Program-made: the position numbers and the translations under genes
Shown here: piece after piece, positions 28,501-36,707 of the stretch
Layout of the letters: every line of letters begins with the position of its first letter
How positions within the stretch are numbered: the first letter of the stretch is position 1
NCBI GenBank assembly: GCA_965196605.1
Contig: CBDAKK010000002.1
Coordinates: 289,309 to 353,308, forward strand
Length of the DNA: 64,000 nucleotides
Source of the DNA: CBDAKK01 sp965196605
GTDB taxonomy: Bacteria > Spirochaetota > Spirochaetia > WTKD01 > G963693115
Direction: 5' to 3'
The notes under the pieces: model-generated
What the model was told of the DNA's origin: nothing
What the model saw: the letters and a program-made list of their open reading frames with translations, nothing else
Databases searched by the model: none

Positions 28501-29974
28501 CATTGAGAATGGAAATCTGGTATATGCAGAAAAAAATGATGAAAAAGTTTCTTTTATCTGCCCTCGAGCTGTACCAGGAGGGGGTATCTATCGGTGTGAG
28601 GCTTCCAAAGCAGGGCAATATCGTGTGAGTAATAACAATAGAATATTACGAAATGCAGCGACATCGGATGGCATTACAAACGAGACTGCGCAGCTGCATC
28701 CAGAAAACGCTGATTTTGGCCCCGGAACTGCGTACTGGGGAGGCAGTGGCAGTCACGATTATATAGAAACACGACCGACTCCTAAAAACTATATTGATGT
28801 ATGGTTTGCAGACGAGGCAAAAATTTCTATGATAGCATTTAAAACTAAAACTAAAAGTGGAAGAGAGCTAGTAATTAAGCATCCTGTGGGAATTGTGAAC
28901 TTCACACTTCATACTCTTGATATTGAGATGGCATCACCAGTAGCTACACACGATGTGGAGAATTTTTTGTCGATACAAACAAGTAATTTGAACAAATTTT
29001 TTGTAATCGATCCTAAGTTTCTTAATACTATGTATGTGCCAGCATCTACGACTAATGTTAGGTTGAATAGCCCTGAGGGCGATACTATATCATCAAAGCT
29101 GATGCGAGTGGGTTTTGTACAAGTAGTCGACCGACTTAAATATGAATTAGACTTGTATAGTGATACAAATAAAAAAATGTATTCGATTAGCATTGATCCG
29201 CTTTTAGGCACTGAGAATAGGAGAACATTTAAGCAATATGGTACTTCGCAAAGAATATATCCATACGTACATTTTCCTGTCAAGACGCCGCTTAGAAATT
29301 CAATGGGATTATTTTTTCTTAATGAAGTTGGGGAATCCTTTTCATTTTTTTTAGGAAATTATCAACAGGGATCGCAAGGAAAAATATCGTATCTTCAACC
29401 TAATGGCACATCGATTGATGCTCAGTACTTCAAAAATAAAGTGGGGCATCTAACTATAATAGACAAGCATCTTATAGACCCTGTTTCTCATTGGATAAAA
29501 AGTATAGACGCAAATGTTAGTGGGGCAAGACCCTATCGCTATAGAGCAATATTTGAAATTACCATATTTTTAACAGTTGGAGTTTCTGATGAAGATATTA
29601 GCGATATTGCTCAGAATGTTCATCTTGTACCAAATGGAATATATAATAAGCTAGGAGAAATAAAGTTGAAGATTATTCAAGAGGTCGGATATTCTCGTGT
29701 AGAAGACATAGGTGATACCTCAAAAGCTACAGTCAATTATTCCTATTACATCAAGGGTGCTCCTGAGCAAGACTCTAAAGTCTGGATGAGGGATTTTGTG
29801 AAGGCAACTCATGGTAATGAATATTATTTCCGGACTGTTGAAAAAAACGGACAACGAGTTTTGTACTATAACAAATCTATTCAGGAAGCAAAAAAAGACA
29901 AAGACATTGTCCCTGTTTTGAAAACCAATGAATATATAAGAACTCACTGGAAGGAAGTGTCCACCTCAGAATAG
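25529..29974 (+). CDS. Very large lipoprotein of unknown function (1481 residues)
   Basis: Starts at the ATG at 25529, which has a GGAGG six bases before it; the ATG at 25511 overlaps that ribosome site and is less likely. A signal peptide ends in the lipobox LLSA-Cys24. Residues of about 60-160 (KFRVKLKGSSGVGQYLTLNS, QIWYFDYDGYIFSLSGGKKS) resemble a ricin-type beta-trefoil lectin repeat. A Gly/Ala-rich hydrophobic stretch GIGGGTAIGFIAAGAGGAF is at about 731-749. The first two thirds are purine-rich on the coding strand (many AAG, GAG, AGG, GCG codons); from about 28340 on, the composition becomes ordinary AT-rich. No known enzyme motif. A hairpin terminator follows. Likely surface-exposed; function not inferred. 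Confidence 0.82.
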   Translation: MKKRMMWKVGVVCVISVLVLLSACKDAKLEAGERQLVKASLGGGEVRSGRSRRAVASGNASAQNAYYQSKFRVKLKGSSGVGQYLTLNSEGTLELAAGTEGYDASQIWYFDYDGYIFSLSGGKKSCLYQSKVIDDSYATGYLHYEVLVAKPVMCNQSYYKVNEELFKVKLERAEEDELYFTTTRHYDERGEALDQNDLMRSKEANKAYLGSQHGGKLVFDKERRHAFSVELEVMEDEEVSPAYKNFTGYYVNFVESEEKQLPFFTNKKSGKHAYIGKEVLIHDLYRYKVAYYKESVSAPSEVFSKNKIVPKPRYRFDFRGAPRVVPQIDRPKKKQEEPLVLGAKSRVLLSEKVIALGTKLEDLAAPKVGAHEALIICMYNAEGQLVDGQCTGSSKKLVGNYEHAISAKPRGYYYEGLDASKIAIANEEYKIKDDLYRLYSDGGAQVYINPNKFWHALNVVIPKGVKWEMETSYLPKRALAESEQRNNVKLLLPLYVDNIGMIGGYITGAQTLYEMKIGSAEEEGALGVVKVVYTDKGTWDGRNYTPPEAETAEFRYEFKGKVVAERSVPIVKGKLQALPVLAVFVDLEAKKLLAQIGESSWDWGSGPRISLDERAGGVVSLSSLSEASVKGLSGGMKFTGGESKHGIQFFMPELERNVGYSLQDVGLGKSRQRRWAFLAKLFGFGARGASMRYFGGRAYARLGYVARGAMRLSKMARLRRVLSLNRFKILGAGIGGGTAIGFIAAGAGGAFTPSHGKAEDKKQLHPSLSKDAKAVLLRRNAAGSYRSDGKQQVKSKAAWDELCAIGAGNDTSCVNAEVGVSGSYEGKSLNYKVVYTRKRDNTKEKRVEGNVSLACFHTNEKLSGQVYNYLCVTEETPTRVYTTVKPGDKRTKQKIRGNAIYLFIDKKNSLKDVKLHAQSMKKIEHKGGIGTDEHLLIAKLPSILAAANEPEMTIIDTGTSGNNTAIIRRVGANMIFFNPPSAQETYQEMLSIENGNLVYAEKNDEKVSFICPRAVPGGGIYRCEASKAGQYRVSNNNRILRNAATSDGITNETAQLHPENADFGPGTAYWGGSGSHDYIETRPTPKNYIDVWFADEAKISMIAFKTKTKSGRELVIKHPVGIVNFTLHTLDIEMASPVATHDVENFLSIQTSNLNKFFVIDPKFLNTMYVPASTTNVRLNSPEGDTISSKLMRVGFVQVVDRLKYELDLYSDTNKKMYSISIDPLLGTENRRTFKQYGTSQRIYPYVHFPVKTPLRNSMGLFFLNEVGESFSFFLGNYQQGSQGKISYLQPNGTSIDAQYFKNKVGHLTIIDKHLIDPVSHWIKSIDANVSGARPYRYRAIFEITIFLTVGVSDEDISDIAQNVHLVPNGIYNKLGEIKLKIIQEVGYSRVEDIGDTSKATVNYSYYIKGAPEQDSKVWMRDFVKATHGNEYYFRTVEKNGQRVLYYNKSIQEAKKDKDIVPVLKTNEYIRTHWKEVSTSE

Positions 29975-30020
29975 CGATGCATTGAAGTAGTCTTCTACTT
30001 TTGTACTAAACCAACAGAAG

Positions 30021-30046
30021 AGTCCACCCACACGGTGGGCTTTTTT
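30021..30046 (+). terminator. Rho-independent terminator of the large lipoprotein gene
   Basis: An eight-pair stem AGTCCACC / GGTGGGCT with loop CACAC, followed by TTTTTTG. It lies 47 bases after the stop of the 1481-residue lipoprotein gene. Confidence 0.85.
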
Positions 30047-30328
30047 GTATGCATGTGAGAAGACGGAGTTTTGTGAATTTAATTGTGCTGCAACCCCGTG
30101 CTCGTTGACGGAGGGTTAGTGAACGTCTAGTAGCCATTACTACTTTTCAAACACCGAGAACTGAAACTAATACTCATGAACGCGTGCCCGTGCTCAGGCG
30201 ACAAAGCCTCTAGTGAGATGTGACACACTCCCTTCATAGCCACAAAACACTGTAGTTCTCAAGTACCGCGCGCACCACAAAGTACGTAGTATTATAAACA
30301 CTGAAAAACACGGAAAAGAGGTTTTGTT
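30047..30328. promoter_or_regulatory. Intergenic region before the Omp85-like gene
   Basis: About 280 bases without a gene. A possible minus-10 element TATTATAA lies near 30290, and GAGG at 30318-30321 is the ribosome site for the ATG at 30329. No repeat seen. Confidence 0.4.
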
Positions 30329-31797
30329 ATGAAGCGCGCATTGTTGTATTATGTACCACGCTTTTTCTTGGCATTACGCACCTACATGCACAACAACCCA
30401 CTGTAGATGCTGCACGCGTTGATCCTAATACGCCTGCAATTTTTGATGATGCGCTTGTAGAAGTAGCAGCGATACACATACGCGTAGACGGCGAAAGCCC
30501 AGTAGAAACTCCAAAGCGCGGCACTACAACACCCCGTTTGTCATTATTTATGCAGCGCATTTCCTTTCGCGAAGCAGACGTATTGCGTTTTAAAAACCTG
30601 CGGCGCAAAATGTACTTTTCACTTTTGCGCTTACGAGAGCTACCTTATGTTAATGCAAACCACAAAAGCAGTGAAGTAAGCTACGAAGTACATGAGGAAC
30701 AACCAGATATCGACAAAAAGCGCATAAGTGTACACTTTACCCTACAAAGTAGAAAAAGCCTTCTCTTTGGTTTTGGTAACGCATATGGAGTTCTCGGAAT
30801 CTACCGCCCAAGCGGGCTCGGCATTGTGGTGTACGCGGGTGTTAACAGGCAAGAGATTGACCTTCAGTACCAGTCGCTAGCATTGAGTTTGCGTAAGGGA
30901 CGCTACGGCAGAAGCTTTTTCACAATGGGAGCAAACCTTTACAATTATTGGCTACTCCCCACGCTCAGCACTGCAGAGCTTTCAGTACAGTCTGTGCTCT
31001 ACGGCGCCAATACTTCAGCAAGCTTTGTGTTACATCCCACTGTAGCGTATAAACTAGGACTAGGCTTTGCAGGGCAGTCCACCATAAAAAAACAAAAACC
31101 TTCCGTTCCCAATTCTGACATTCAACAAAGCGCCTTGCCCGCTGTGGGAGAAACGGCACTCACCATTGACGTACGCAACAGTATAAACTACTCATTAAGC
31201 TTTGGAAATACCGGTGTATACAAAAGCCTTTTGCGCATCAGCATTCCATACATTGTAGACTTTGGTAATTTGCGCGTAAACGACACCTTACGGCTCTACG
31301 ACATACTGGGTGTTGACCTTACCTTACAAGGCGCGTTTGTTAGCGCGCCCGTGCACCACGCCTTGTGGCTGCGCCTTGGCTTTGTAAGCAGTTTTATGCG
31401 CACCGCACCGCGCCCTTTTTATGCAAAGGCAAAGGTGCTAGAGGGCTTTTACAACACAACAGCACGCGCGCTTGTTTTGCAACGCCGCGGCATTTACCCA
31501 CTTCACACCAGCATAGGCGACATGGCCTATGCGCTGTCACTGGAATACCGCATAGGGGGACTAAGCAATGCCGCAGTAGCATTCAGCGGCTTTGTCTTTT
31601 ACGACCTCGGCGCAGCAGCCAATGCTTATGAAGACTTACGCACAAACACCCGTCACACCGTTGGCCCCGGCATACTCTTTCATTTCCTCGACCCACTTAA
31701 CATTGATTGTAAATTTAGCCTTGGCTTTGGCGGACATTTTCTCGGCAACCCCGATGGAAGAGCCCTTTCCTTCAGCTTTTCCGTAGCTGCTCACTAA
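30329..31797 (+). pseudogene. Small Omp85/BamA-like outer-membrane barrel, frameshifted in the signal peptide
   Basis: The ATG at 30329, with GAGG seven bases before it, starts MKRALLYY and soon meets a stop (30404-30406). One frame over, without any usual start codon, the sequence reads LCTTLFLGITHLHAQQ, the end of a good signal peptide, and continues to the stop at 31797. Restoring one base (TTGTTG-G-TATTA) gives MKRALLVLCTTLFLGITHLHA and a protein of about 489 residues. After a short POTRA-like part (ISFREADVLRFKNLRRKMY) a beta-barrel follows, ending SFSFSVAAH in the style of Omp85 proteins. Without the fix only internal starts (30538 TTG, 30550 ATG) without a signal peptide remain. Function would be outer-membrane assembly or secretion. 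Confidence 0.75.
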
Positions 31798-32783
31798 GCA
31801 TTGTGTACAATGCTCCGCTGATGTAGCTGTCAGCAATGCCCCCTATCTGCGAGCACCCATATTACACTCCGCGCTCTCGACCTTGATACAATGTTTGCAT
31901 CCCCTCGCTTTGTTTGTGTTTTGTCGCTTATTGTATTTTTTGCTTCACTGCGTTTCGCTATCTAGCAGTGGCGCTTCTACCGTCCGTGGCACAAATACTC
32001 ACGCGTAGCGGTTAACACGCATAAGTGCTCTTTAGATTTGGCGTGTTTGTTGCCATGACGCAGCCCCACCCGCGTAGCTTCCCAAATTCCGTTCCTTAGT
32101 TCCTACGCGTTAGCCCCACACCGCAGCGCTTATGCAATAGTTTGCATCCCCTCGCTACGCTTGTGACTTTTTGGTTCTTTTTCTCATACTTGCGCATAGT
32201 ATCTATGTCATTACTGCTTTAGCACACAGAAGGCTTCCATACAATCTTCATACTTGCCCGCAGTATCTATGTCATCGCTGCTTTAGCACACAGGATGTTT
32301 TTGCTATAAGCTCCATCTCTGTGTCGCTCTGCGACACTTATTTTAATTGTTTCTAGCCGCTCGCCTTCGGCTCCCGACTCTTTTGATGCAAACTCCATCT
32401 TTGTATCGCTACGCAACACTTATTTTAATCGTTTCTAGCCGCTCGCCTAACGGCTCCCGACTTTTCTCTGGTGCTTTTTAATACTTGCGCACAATATCTA
32501 TGTCATTACTGCTTTAGCTCACAGGATGTTTTTTTCTTTTCTTTGGTTCTTTCTTTTCTTTTTTTGCGTCCTCACAGCCGCCCCATGGATGGGGCATTAA
32601 GGCTGCTATGGATGGTAAAAAAGAAAAGAAAGAACAGCCATCCGAATGGATAGCGTATTTACAATAGCTGCTTGGCAACAAGAGGCATTCATGCAATACC
32701 GCGTGAGCTATGACACAAAAAGACGCGCGGAACGCAGTACCGCGTCTTACTCCACGGGGGGTGTGGGGGCACCCCCACAAAAG
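31798..32783. repeat. Intergenic hairpin-repeat cluster 2
   Basis: No gene in 986 bases between two convergent genes. Holds reverse-oriented copies of the GCTTATGCAATAGTTTGCATCC unit (near 31890 and 32130), three copies of a unit containing AGTATCTATGTCATTACTG and GCTTTAGCACACAGGATG (near 32195, 32260, 32500), two copies of a CTCCATCT-TGT-TCGCT-CGACACTTATTTTAA unit (near 32310 and 32395), pyrimidine runs (TTCTTTCTTTTCTTTTTTTGC) and one GTGTGGGGG-CACCCCCACA hairpin next to the RlpA stop. Confidence 0.85.
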
Positions 32784-33491
32784 CTACTGCAACACCCTAC
32801 GCACCAACACGTTTTCAAAACCCAACATAGAAAGCGTGCCTTGTGCACTACTGAGTTGCGCAGCATTCTGTAAGTCTGCAATGACCACCCTATAAAATTC
32901 ATGAGACGTCTCTAACCGAGCATTGAGCCCATGTGCACTCAAATACTGCACAACTTCCTCTGCACGTTGTCGCTTAGAGTAGCTTGCAACCTGAATGCTG
33001 CTCGCTCCATTAGAACGCGGGTCGTTGCTTCTCCCCTTACCTACCTGCAAAACCCTTAAGCGTACCGGTGCCGTTCCACTATTTATCATGCCTACCACAG
33101 AGGCTGCATATTTTGATAAATCTATAACGCGGTTTTTAACAAAAGGCCCGCGGTCATTTATGCGCACTCTGACGCTTTTGTTATTTGTTTGGTTTGTTAC
33201 TTCCACCACTGTGCCAAAAGGCAGGGTGCGGTGTGCCGCAGTGAGCGCGTTCATGTCAAAAACTTCACCATTTGCCGTACGCTTATTATGAAACTTTTTT
33301 CCATAATAAGAAGCTGTACCATGTAGCTGATGTGTGGAGAGCAAGTGGTTAAAAGACTGCTGCGTTTGTTGCAATTGGTGTGCCTGTTGTGTTGCTGGTG
33401 GAGTTACATTAGGCAAGCGCTCGGCTTGCCCCACACAAGTAACAAGTGCAAGAAGTGCCATTATGTTCAGAGTACGTACAATAGTTTTCAC
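32784..33491 (-). CDS. rlpA: RlpA-like septal/peptidoglycan protein with SPOR domain
   Basis: From the GTG at 33491 (235 residues) it has a signal peptide VKTIVRTLNIMALLALVTC, then the double-psi beta-barrel of RlpA (GTASYYGKKFHNKRTANGE, AAHRTLPFGTVVEVTN, VRVRINDRGPFVKNRVIDLS) and a C-terminal SPOR domain (SSIQVASYSKRQRAEEVVQYL to ENVLVRRVLQ). RlpA proteins bind or cleave naked glycan strands at division sites; the DRGPF site is intact. The frame is open to a TTG at 33545, but the GTG or the ATG at 33461 gives a better signal peptide. It follows the proline-rich lipoprotein closely. Confidence 0.88.
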   Translation of the reverse strand: MKTIVRTLNIMALLALVTCVGQAERLPNVTPPATQQAHQLQQTQQSFNHLLSTHQLHGTASYYGKKFHNKRTANGEVFDMNALTAAHRTLPFGTVVEVTNQTNNKSVRVRINDRGPFVKNRVIDLSKYAASVVGMINSGTAPVRLRVLQVGKGRSNDPRSNGASSIQVASYSKRQRAEEVVQYLSAHGLNARLETSHEFYRVVIADLQNAAQLSSAQGTLSMLGFENVLVRRVLQ

Positions 33492-33548
33492 ACTTAGTAA
33501 TGTCGGCACTTTGTATAAAAACTTAAACCCTTGTAGTATACGCAAACG

Positions 33549-34506
33549 CTATTTATTGTTTTTTATTTCTTGTATTATTTGCCCTATTTTCTTATTCGTC
33601 GCTTCCATTCTGGGCTTTAACAATCCTGCTAATATTTCTCTGAATATTTTTATTTTTTCCTCTCCCGTAACATCGTTTCCTTTTGCATCTTTTAACCCTG
33701 TTCTTTTTGTAAAAGCCTTATTCAATTCTTGTTTCATTTTTTTAGTCTTTTCAGCTAATTCTTTTATTTTTTGTATTGCTTGTAATTGTTTTTCGGGAGA
33801 CAAATTCTTGATTGCATCAACGCTGCCTAAAGCAGGAGAAGGGAGTTCTTGGAATATATTTTCAAATTCACTTTTTAAATTTGATATATCTTTTGCAGCT
33901 TTTTTAGCTTGAATTTCTTTAGGCGCGGGAGCCGGCGTAGATGACGGGCTAGGCGCTGTAGGCGCGGGAGCCGGCGTAGGTGACGGGCTAGGCGCTGTAG
34001 GCGCGGGAGCCGGCGTAGGTGACGGGCTAGGCGCTGTAGGCGCGGGAGCCGGCGTAGGTGACGGGCTAGGCGCTGTAGGCGCGGGAGCCGGCGTAGGTGA
34101 CGGGCTAGGCGCTGTAGGCGCGGGAGCCGGCGTAGGTAACGGGCTAGGCACTGTAGGTGTGGGAGCCGGCGTAGATGACGGGCTAGGCGCTGTAGGCGCG
34201 GGAGCCGGCGTAGGTGACGGGCTAGGCGCTGTAGGCGCGGGAGCCGGCGTAGGTGACGGGCTAGGCGCTGTAGGCGCGGGAGCCCGGCGTAGGTGACGGG
34301 CTAGGCGCTGTAGACGCGGGAGCCGGCGTAGATGCAGGAAAAGATTGAGTGCCTTCAGGATTTGCTATAAACCCACTTAATGTGGCAGTGATAATATTAT
34401 CAGTAGTAGTATCGCAGGATATCATGAATGCAATTAACGCAAGAATAACAACCACCATATATTTCGGAAAAAAATTTATTTTACTCTTTTCAACGTCAAG
34501 ATTCAT
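33549..34506 (-). pseudogene. Proline-rich repeat lipoprotein, frameshifted inside its repeats
   Basis: The ATG at 34506 opens a signal peptide with lipobox FMIS-Cys31. A repeat tract of the 13-residue unit APAPTAPSPSPTP follows, but after one unit the frame reads PGSRAYSA and stops at 34261. The cause is one extra C at about 34283-34285 (GAGCCCGGC where other units have GAGCCGGC). One frame over, the repeats run on to a coiled-coil domain rich in Lys, Glu and Gln (KELAEKTKKMKQELNKAF) ending at 33549. In frame, the protein would have about 318 residues: lipid anchor, about 10 stiff proline-rich repeats as a spacer, and a helical head. The repeat and the one-base slip suggest length and phase variation. 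Confidence 0.8.
33922..34332. repeat. 39-bp tandem repeat, about ten and a half copies
   Basis: Units of 39 bases (for example GCGGGAGCCGGCGTAGGTGA plus 19 more) encode the 13-residue APAPTAPSPSPTP repeat on the minus strand. Most copies are identical; a variant copy lies near 34138-34176, and one unit has a one-base insertion at about 34284. Confidence 0.95.
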
Positions 34507-34686
34507 AACATGTATCTTAAAGTATGATAGGAATATATTTTCATTTTTTCAAGTATTTTTTGCAAAAAATAGGTAGATTCAAAGTACTGTATAGAACAGA
34601 AAACCCTATAATTTCTGAGCTTAAATTTATAAAATGCCGTAGTTACAACAAACATGCATTATGGCAGAAACACTCGCGCGCTAGCC

Positions 34687-35751
34687 CTACAGCGTGTCCC
34701 TCCAGGTGCTTGGTGTTTGTAGCACAGTGCGCTCTATGGCGTGAAACTGGCGTGTATAAAGACCATGCATGTGGACAAAGTCAGCAAGCAAGCGCATAAT
34801 GCGGCGCGGGCAGGCGGGGTCGTCCTCTCCGTTTAGTCGGTCTCCCGCATCACCCAAGCCGGGCACTATGTAGGCCTGTTCATTAAGCACGGGGTCCAAC
34901 CACAGCGTGTGGCACATGCAGTTTTCCATGGTGCGTACGGTGCGTAGCGCGCCTTCTAATGAAGATATTATGCTTAAGACGGTGGTTTGTGCGGGCGTAA
35001 CCCCAAGCTTTGCAAGCATGTTTGCAATGGCAAGCAGGCTGCCCGCGGTTGCGTTCATGGGGTCAGCAAAAACAAGGTGTTTGCCGTCCAGCTCCGTGGG
35101 GTCAAAATAGCTTTGTTGCGGGCTTATGATGTACCGCATGGTTTCCTTTGTTTCCTTCTCGTCGCGTTTTACCTTAAACAAAGCAAAGGGGGTAAGGTAA
35201 TGCTTGGATGAAAATTCTTCAATCTCCTTGCTTACAATGACGGAGGGTAGCAGCGCCCCGCGTAGGAGTACGCACATAACGGTGTTTTCTACGGCCTTGT
35301 CTACGTTTGGAATGCGGTGTACCGCGTAGGCTTGCGCAGGGCTTTGCACGGGCGTTTTGACCACAATGTGCGTGCGCTGCTTTTGCGTGCTTGTAAAGGC
35401 AAGTGAGAACAAGAGCTCAAAGGCGCGTTGTGTGTAGTACAGAAACTCGGACTGTTTAGTGTGGGGGTTGCGTAGCTTGGCCACTATGCGCGAGACTTCG
35501 CCGTGGTTGGCGTTGGGGTAATTGAATGAGTAAACCGACAGGCGTGGAGTTGCTTGGACTATTGCTTTGAGTTCATCCCCTATGTCTTCGTAGAGGGCTA
35601 TGAGTCTTTGAGTAAATGTTGAGGCGTCATACTCTTGGCGTTGCGTGCAAAGTGCGGTAACGCTTTCATAGCGCTTGGCTACTGAGTCTATGAGCGCCCT
35701 GTCACTTTGAGAGAGCGTGTCGGCAATGTCAGAAGCGGTAAATACGCGCAC
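34687..35751 (-). CDS. upp: Uracil phosphoribosyltransferase (long form)
   Basis: A 354-residue protein. The C-terminal half holds the PRPP loop LVFADPMNATAGSLLAIANML and the uracil-binding hallmark YIVPGLGDAGDRLNGE of Upp enzymes. The N-terminal 140 or so residues are an extra helical part not present in the 210-residue E. coli enzyme. The reaction salvages uracil to UMP with PRPP. It starts with a GTG at 35751 and follows the transaldolase gene by 17 bases, so both are likely co-transcribed; transaldolase links to ribose phosphate and thus to PRPP supply. Confidence 0.85.
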   Translation of the reverse strand: MRVFTASDIADTLSQSDRALIDSVAKRYESVTALCTQRQEYDASTFTQRLIALYEDIGDELKAIVQATPRLSVYSFNYPNANHGEVSRIVAKLRNPHTKQSEFLYYTQRAFELLFSLAFTSTQKQRTHIVVKTPVQSPAQAYAVHRIPNVDKAVENTVMCVLLRGALLPSVIVSKEIEEFSSKHYLTPFALFKVKRDEKETKETMRYIISPQQSYFDPTELDGKHLVFADPMNATAGSLLAIANMLAKLGVTPAQTTVLSIISSLEGALRTVRTMENCMCHTLWLDPVLNEQAYIVPGLGDAGDRLNGEDDPACPRRIMRLLADFVHMHGLYTRQFHAIERTVLQTPSTWRDTL

Positions 35752-35768
35752 AGGCTACGGCGTAGGTT

Positions 35769-36707
35769 TTACAAGCGCGCTTGTATCAGGTCTTTGAGTT
35801 TCCGCAAGTCGCTTGCAAAGCGGCGTATGCCGTCGGCTAACAGAAAGGAAGCAGCAGCGTCCTCGTTGTGCGCCCAGCGAAAGGCGCCTTGGTCTATGCT
35901 GCTTACAAAGTCTACTTCGTAGTTTTGGGCGTCTGCTGCCAACAAGCTAGGGACTATGCTGCTTTCGTCTTTCTGCAAGTCAGCTAGTAGGCTGGGCGAG
36001 ATGGTGAGGTAGTCGCAGCCTGTTAGTGCCTTAATTTGCTCGGCGCTTCTAAAACTTGCCCCCATGACTATGGTGTTGTAGTTGAACTTTTTGTAGTAGT
36101 TGTAAATGTGCTTCACAGAAAGTACGCCGGGGTCTTGCGTAGGGGCAAAGGAGTCCTTGCCTTGGTCTTTTTTGTGCCAGTCGGTTATGCGCCCTACAAA
36201 GGGTGAAATAAGCGTGACGCCTGCAAGCACACAGGCTATGGCTTGTGCTTCACTAAAAAGCAGGGTGAGGTTGCAGTGTATGCCTTCGCGCTCTAGCTCT
36301 TCGGCTGCGCGTATGCCTTCCCATGTGGAGGCTATTTTTATCAAAATACGTTCGCGGTCTATGCCCTCTGCCTTGTACAAGGCTATGAGGCTGCGCGCCT
36401 TTTCTATAGTTTGCTCCTTGTCAAAGGAGAGGTGGGCGTCTACTTCTGTGGACACGCGCCCCGGCACTATGTCCAGAATTCTACAACCAAAGGCAACAGA
36501 AAGTATGTCAATGGTGGCATCCACATCACCCTTGCCGCGCGCCAGTGCGTCTTCTACCACTTGTTGATATTCACCACTCTGCGCCGCTTGAAACAGCAGC
36601 GAGGGGTTGGTGGTTGCGTCCTGCGGCGCAAAGGTTTTTATGTCCTCAAACTTGCCGGTGTCGGCAACAACGGTGGTGTGTTTTTTTAGTTGGTCGAGTA
36701 CACTCAT
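35769..36707 (-). CDS. tal: Transaldolase
   Basis: A 312-residue enzyme close to E. coli TalB (317). Seen: TTVVADTGKFEDIKTFAPQDATTNPSLL reduced here to its core DATTNPSLL, the Schiff-base Lys in ILIKIASTWEGIRAAEEL, NLTLLFSEAQAIACVLAG, and VMGASFRSAEQIKALTGCDY. It moves a three-carbon unit between pentose-phosphate-pathway sugars. It has an AGGAGGAAC ribosome site. It would use the xylulose 5-phosphate that the ula pathway makes. The second transaldolase-like gene, at 11386, is much more distant. Confidence 0.96.
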   Translation of the reverse strand: MSVLDQLKKHTTVVADTGKFEDIKTFAPQDATTNPSLLFQAAQSGEYQQVVEDALARGKGDVDATIDILSVAFGCRILDIVPGRVSTEVDAHLSFDKEQTIEKARSLIALYKAEGIDRERILIKIASTWEGIRAAEELEREGIHCNLTLLFSEAQAIACVLAGVTLISPFVGRITDWHKKDQGKDSFAPTQDPGVLSVKHIYNYYKKFNYNTIVMGASFRSAEQIKALTGCDYLTISPSLLADLQKDESSIVPSLLAADAQNYEVDFVSSIDQGAFRWAHNEDAAASFLLADGIRRFASDLRKLKDLIQARL

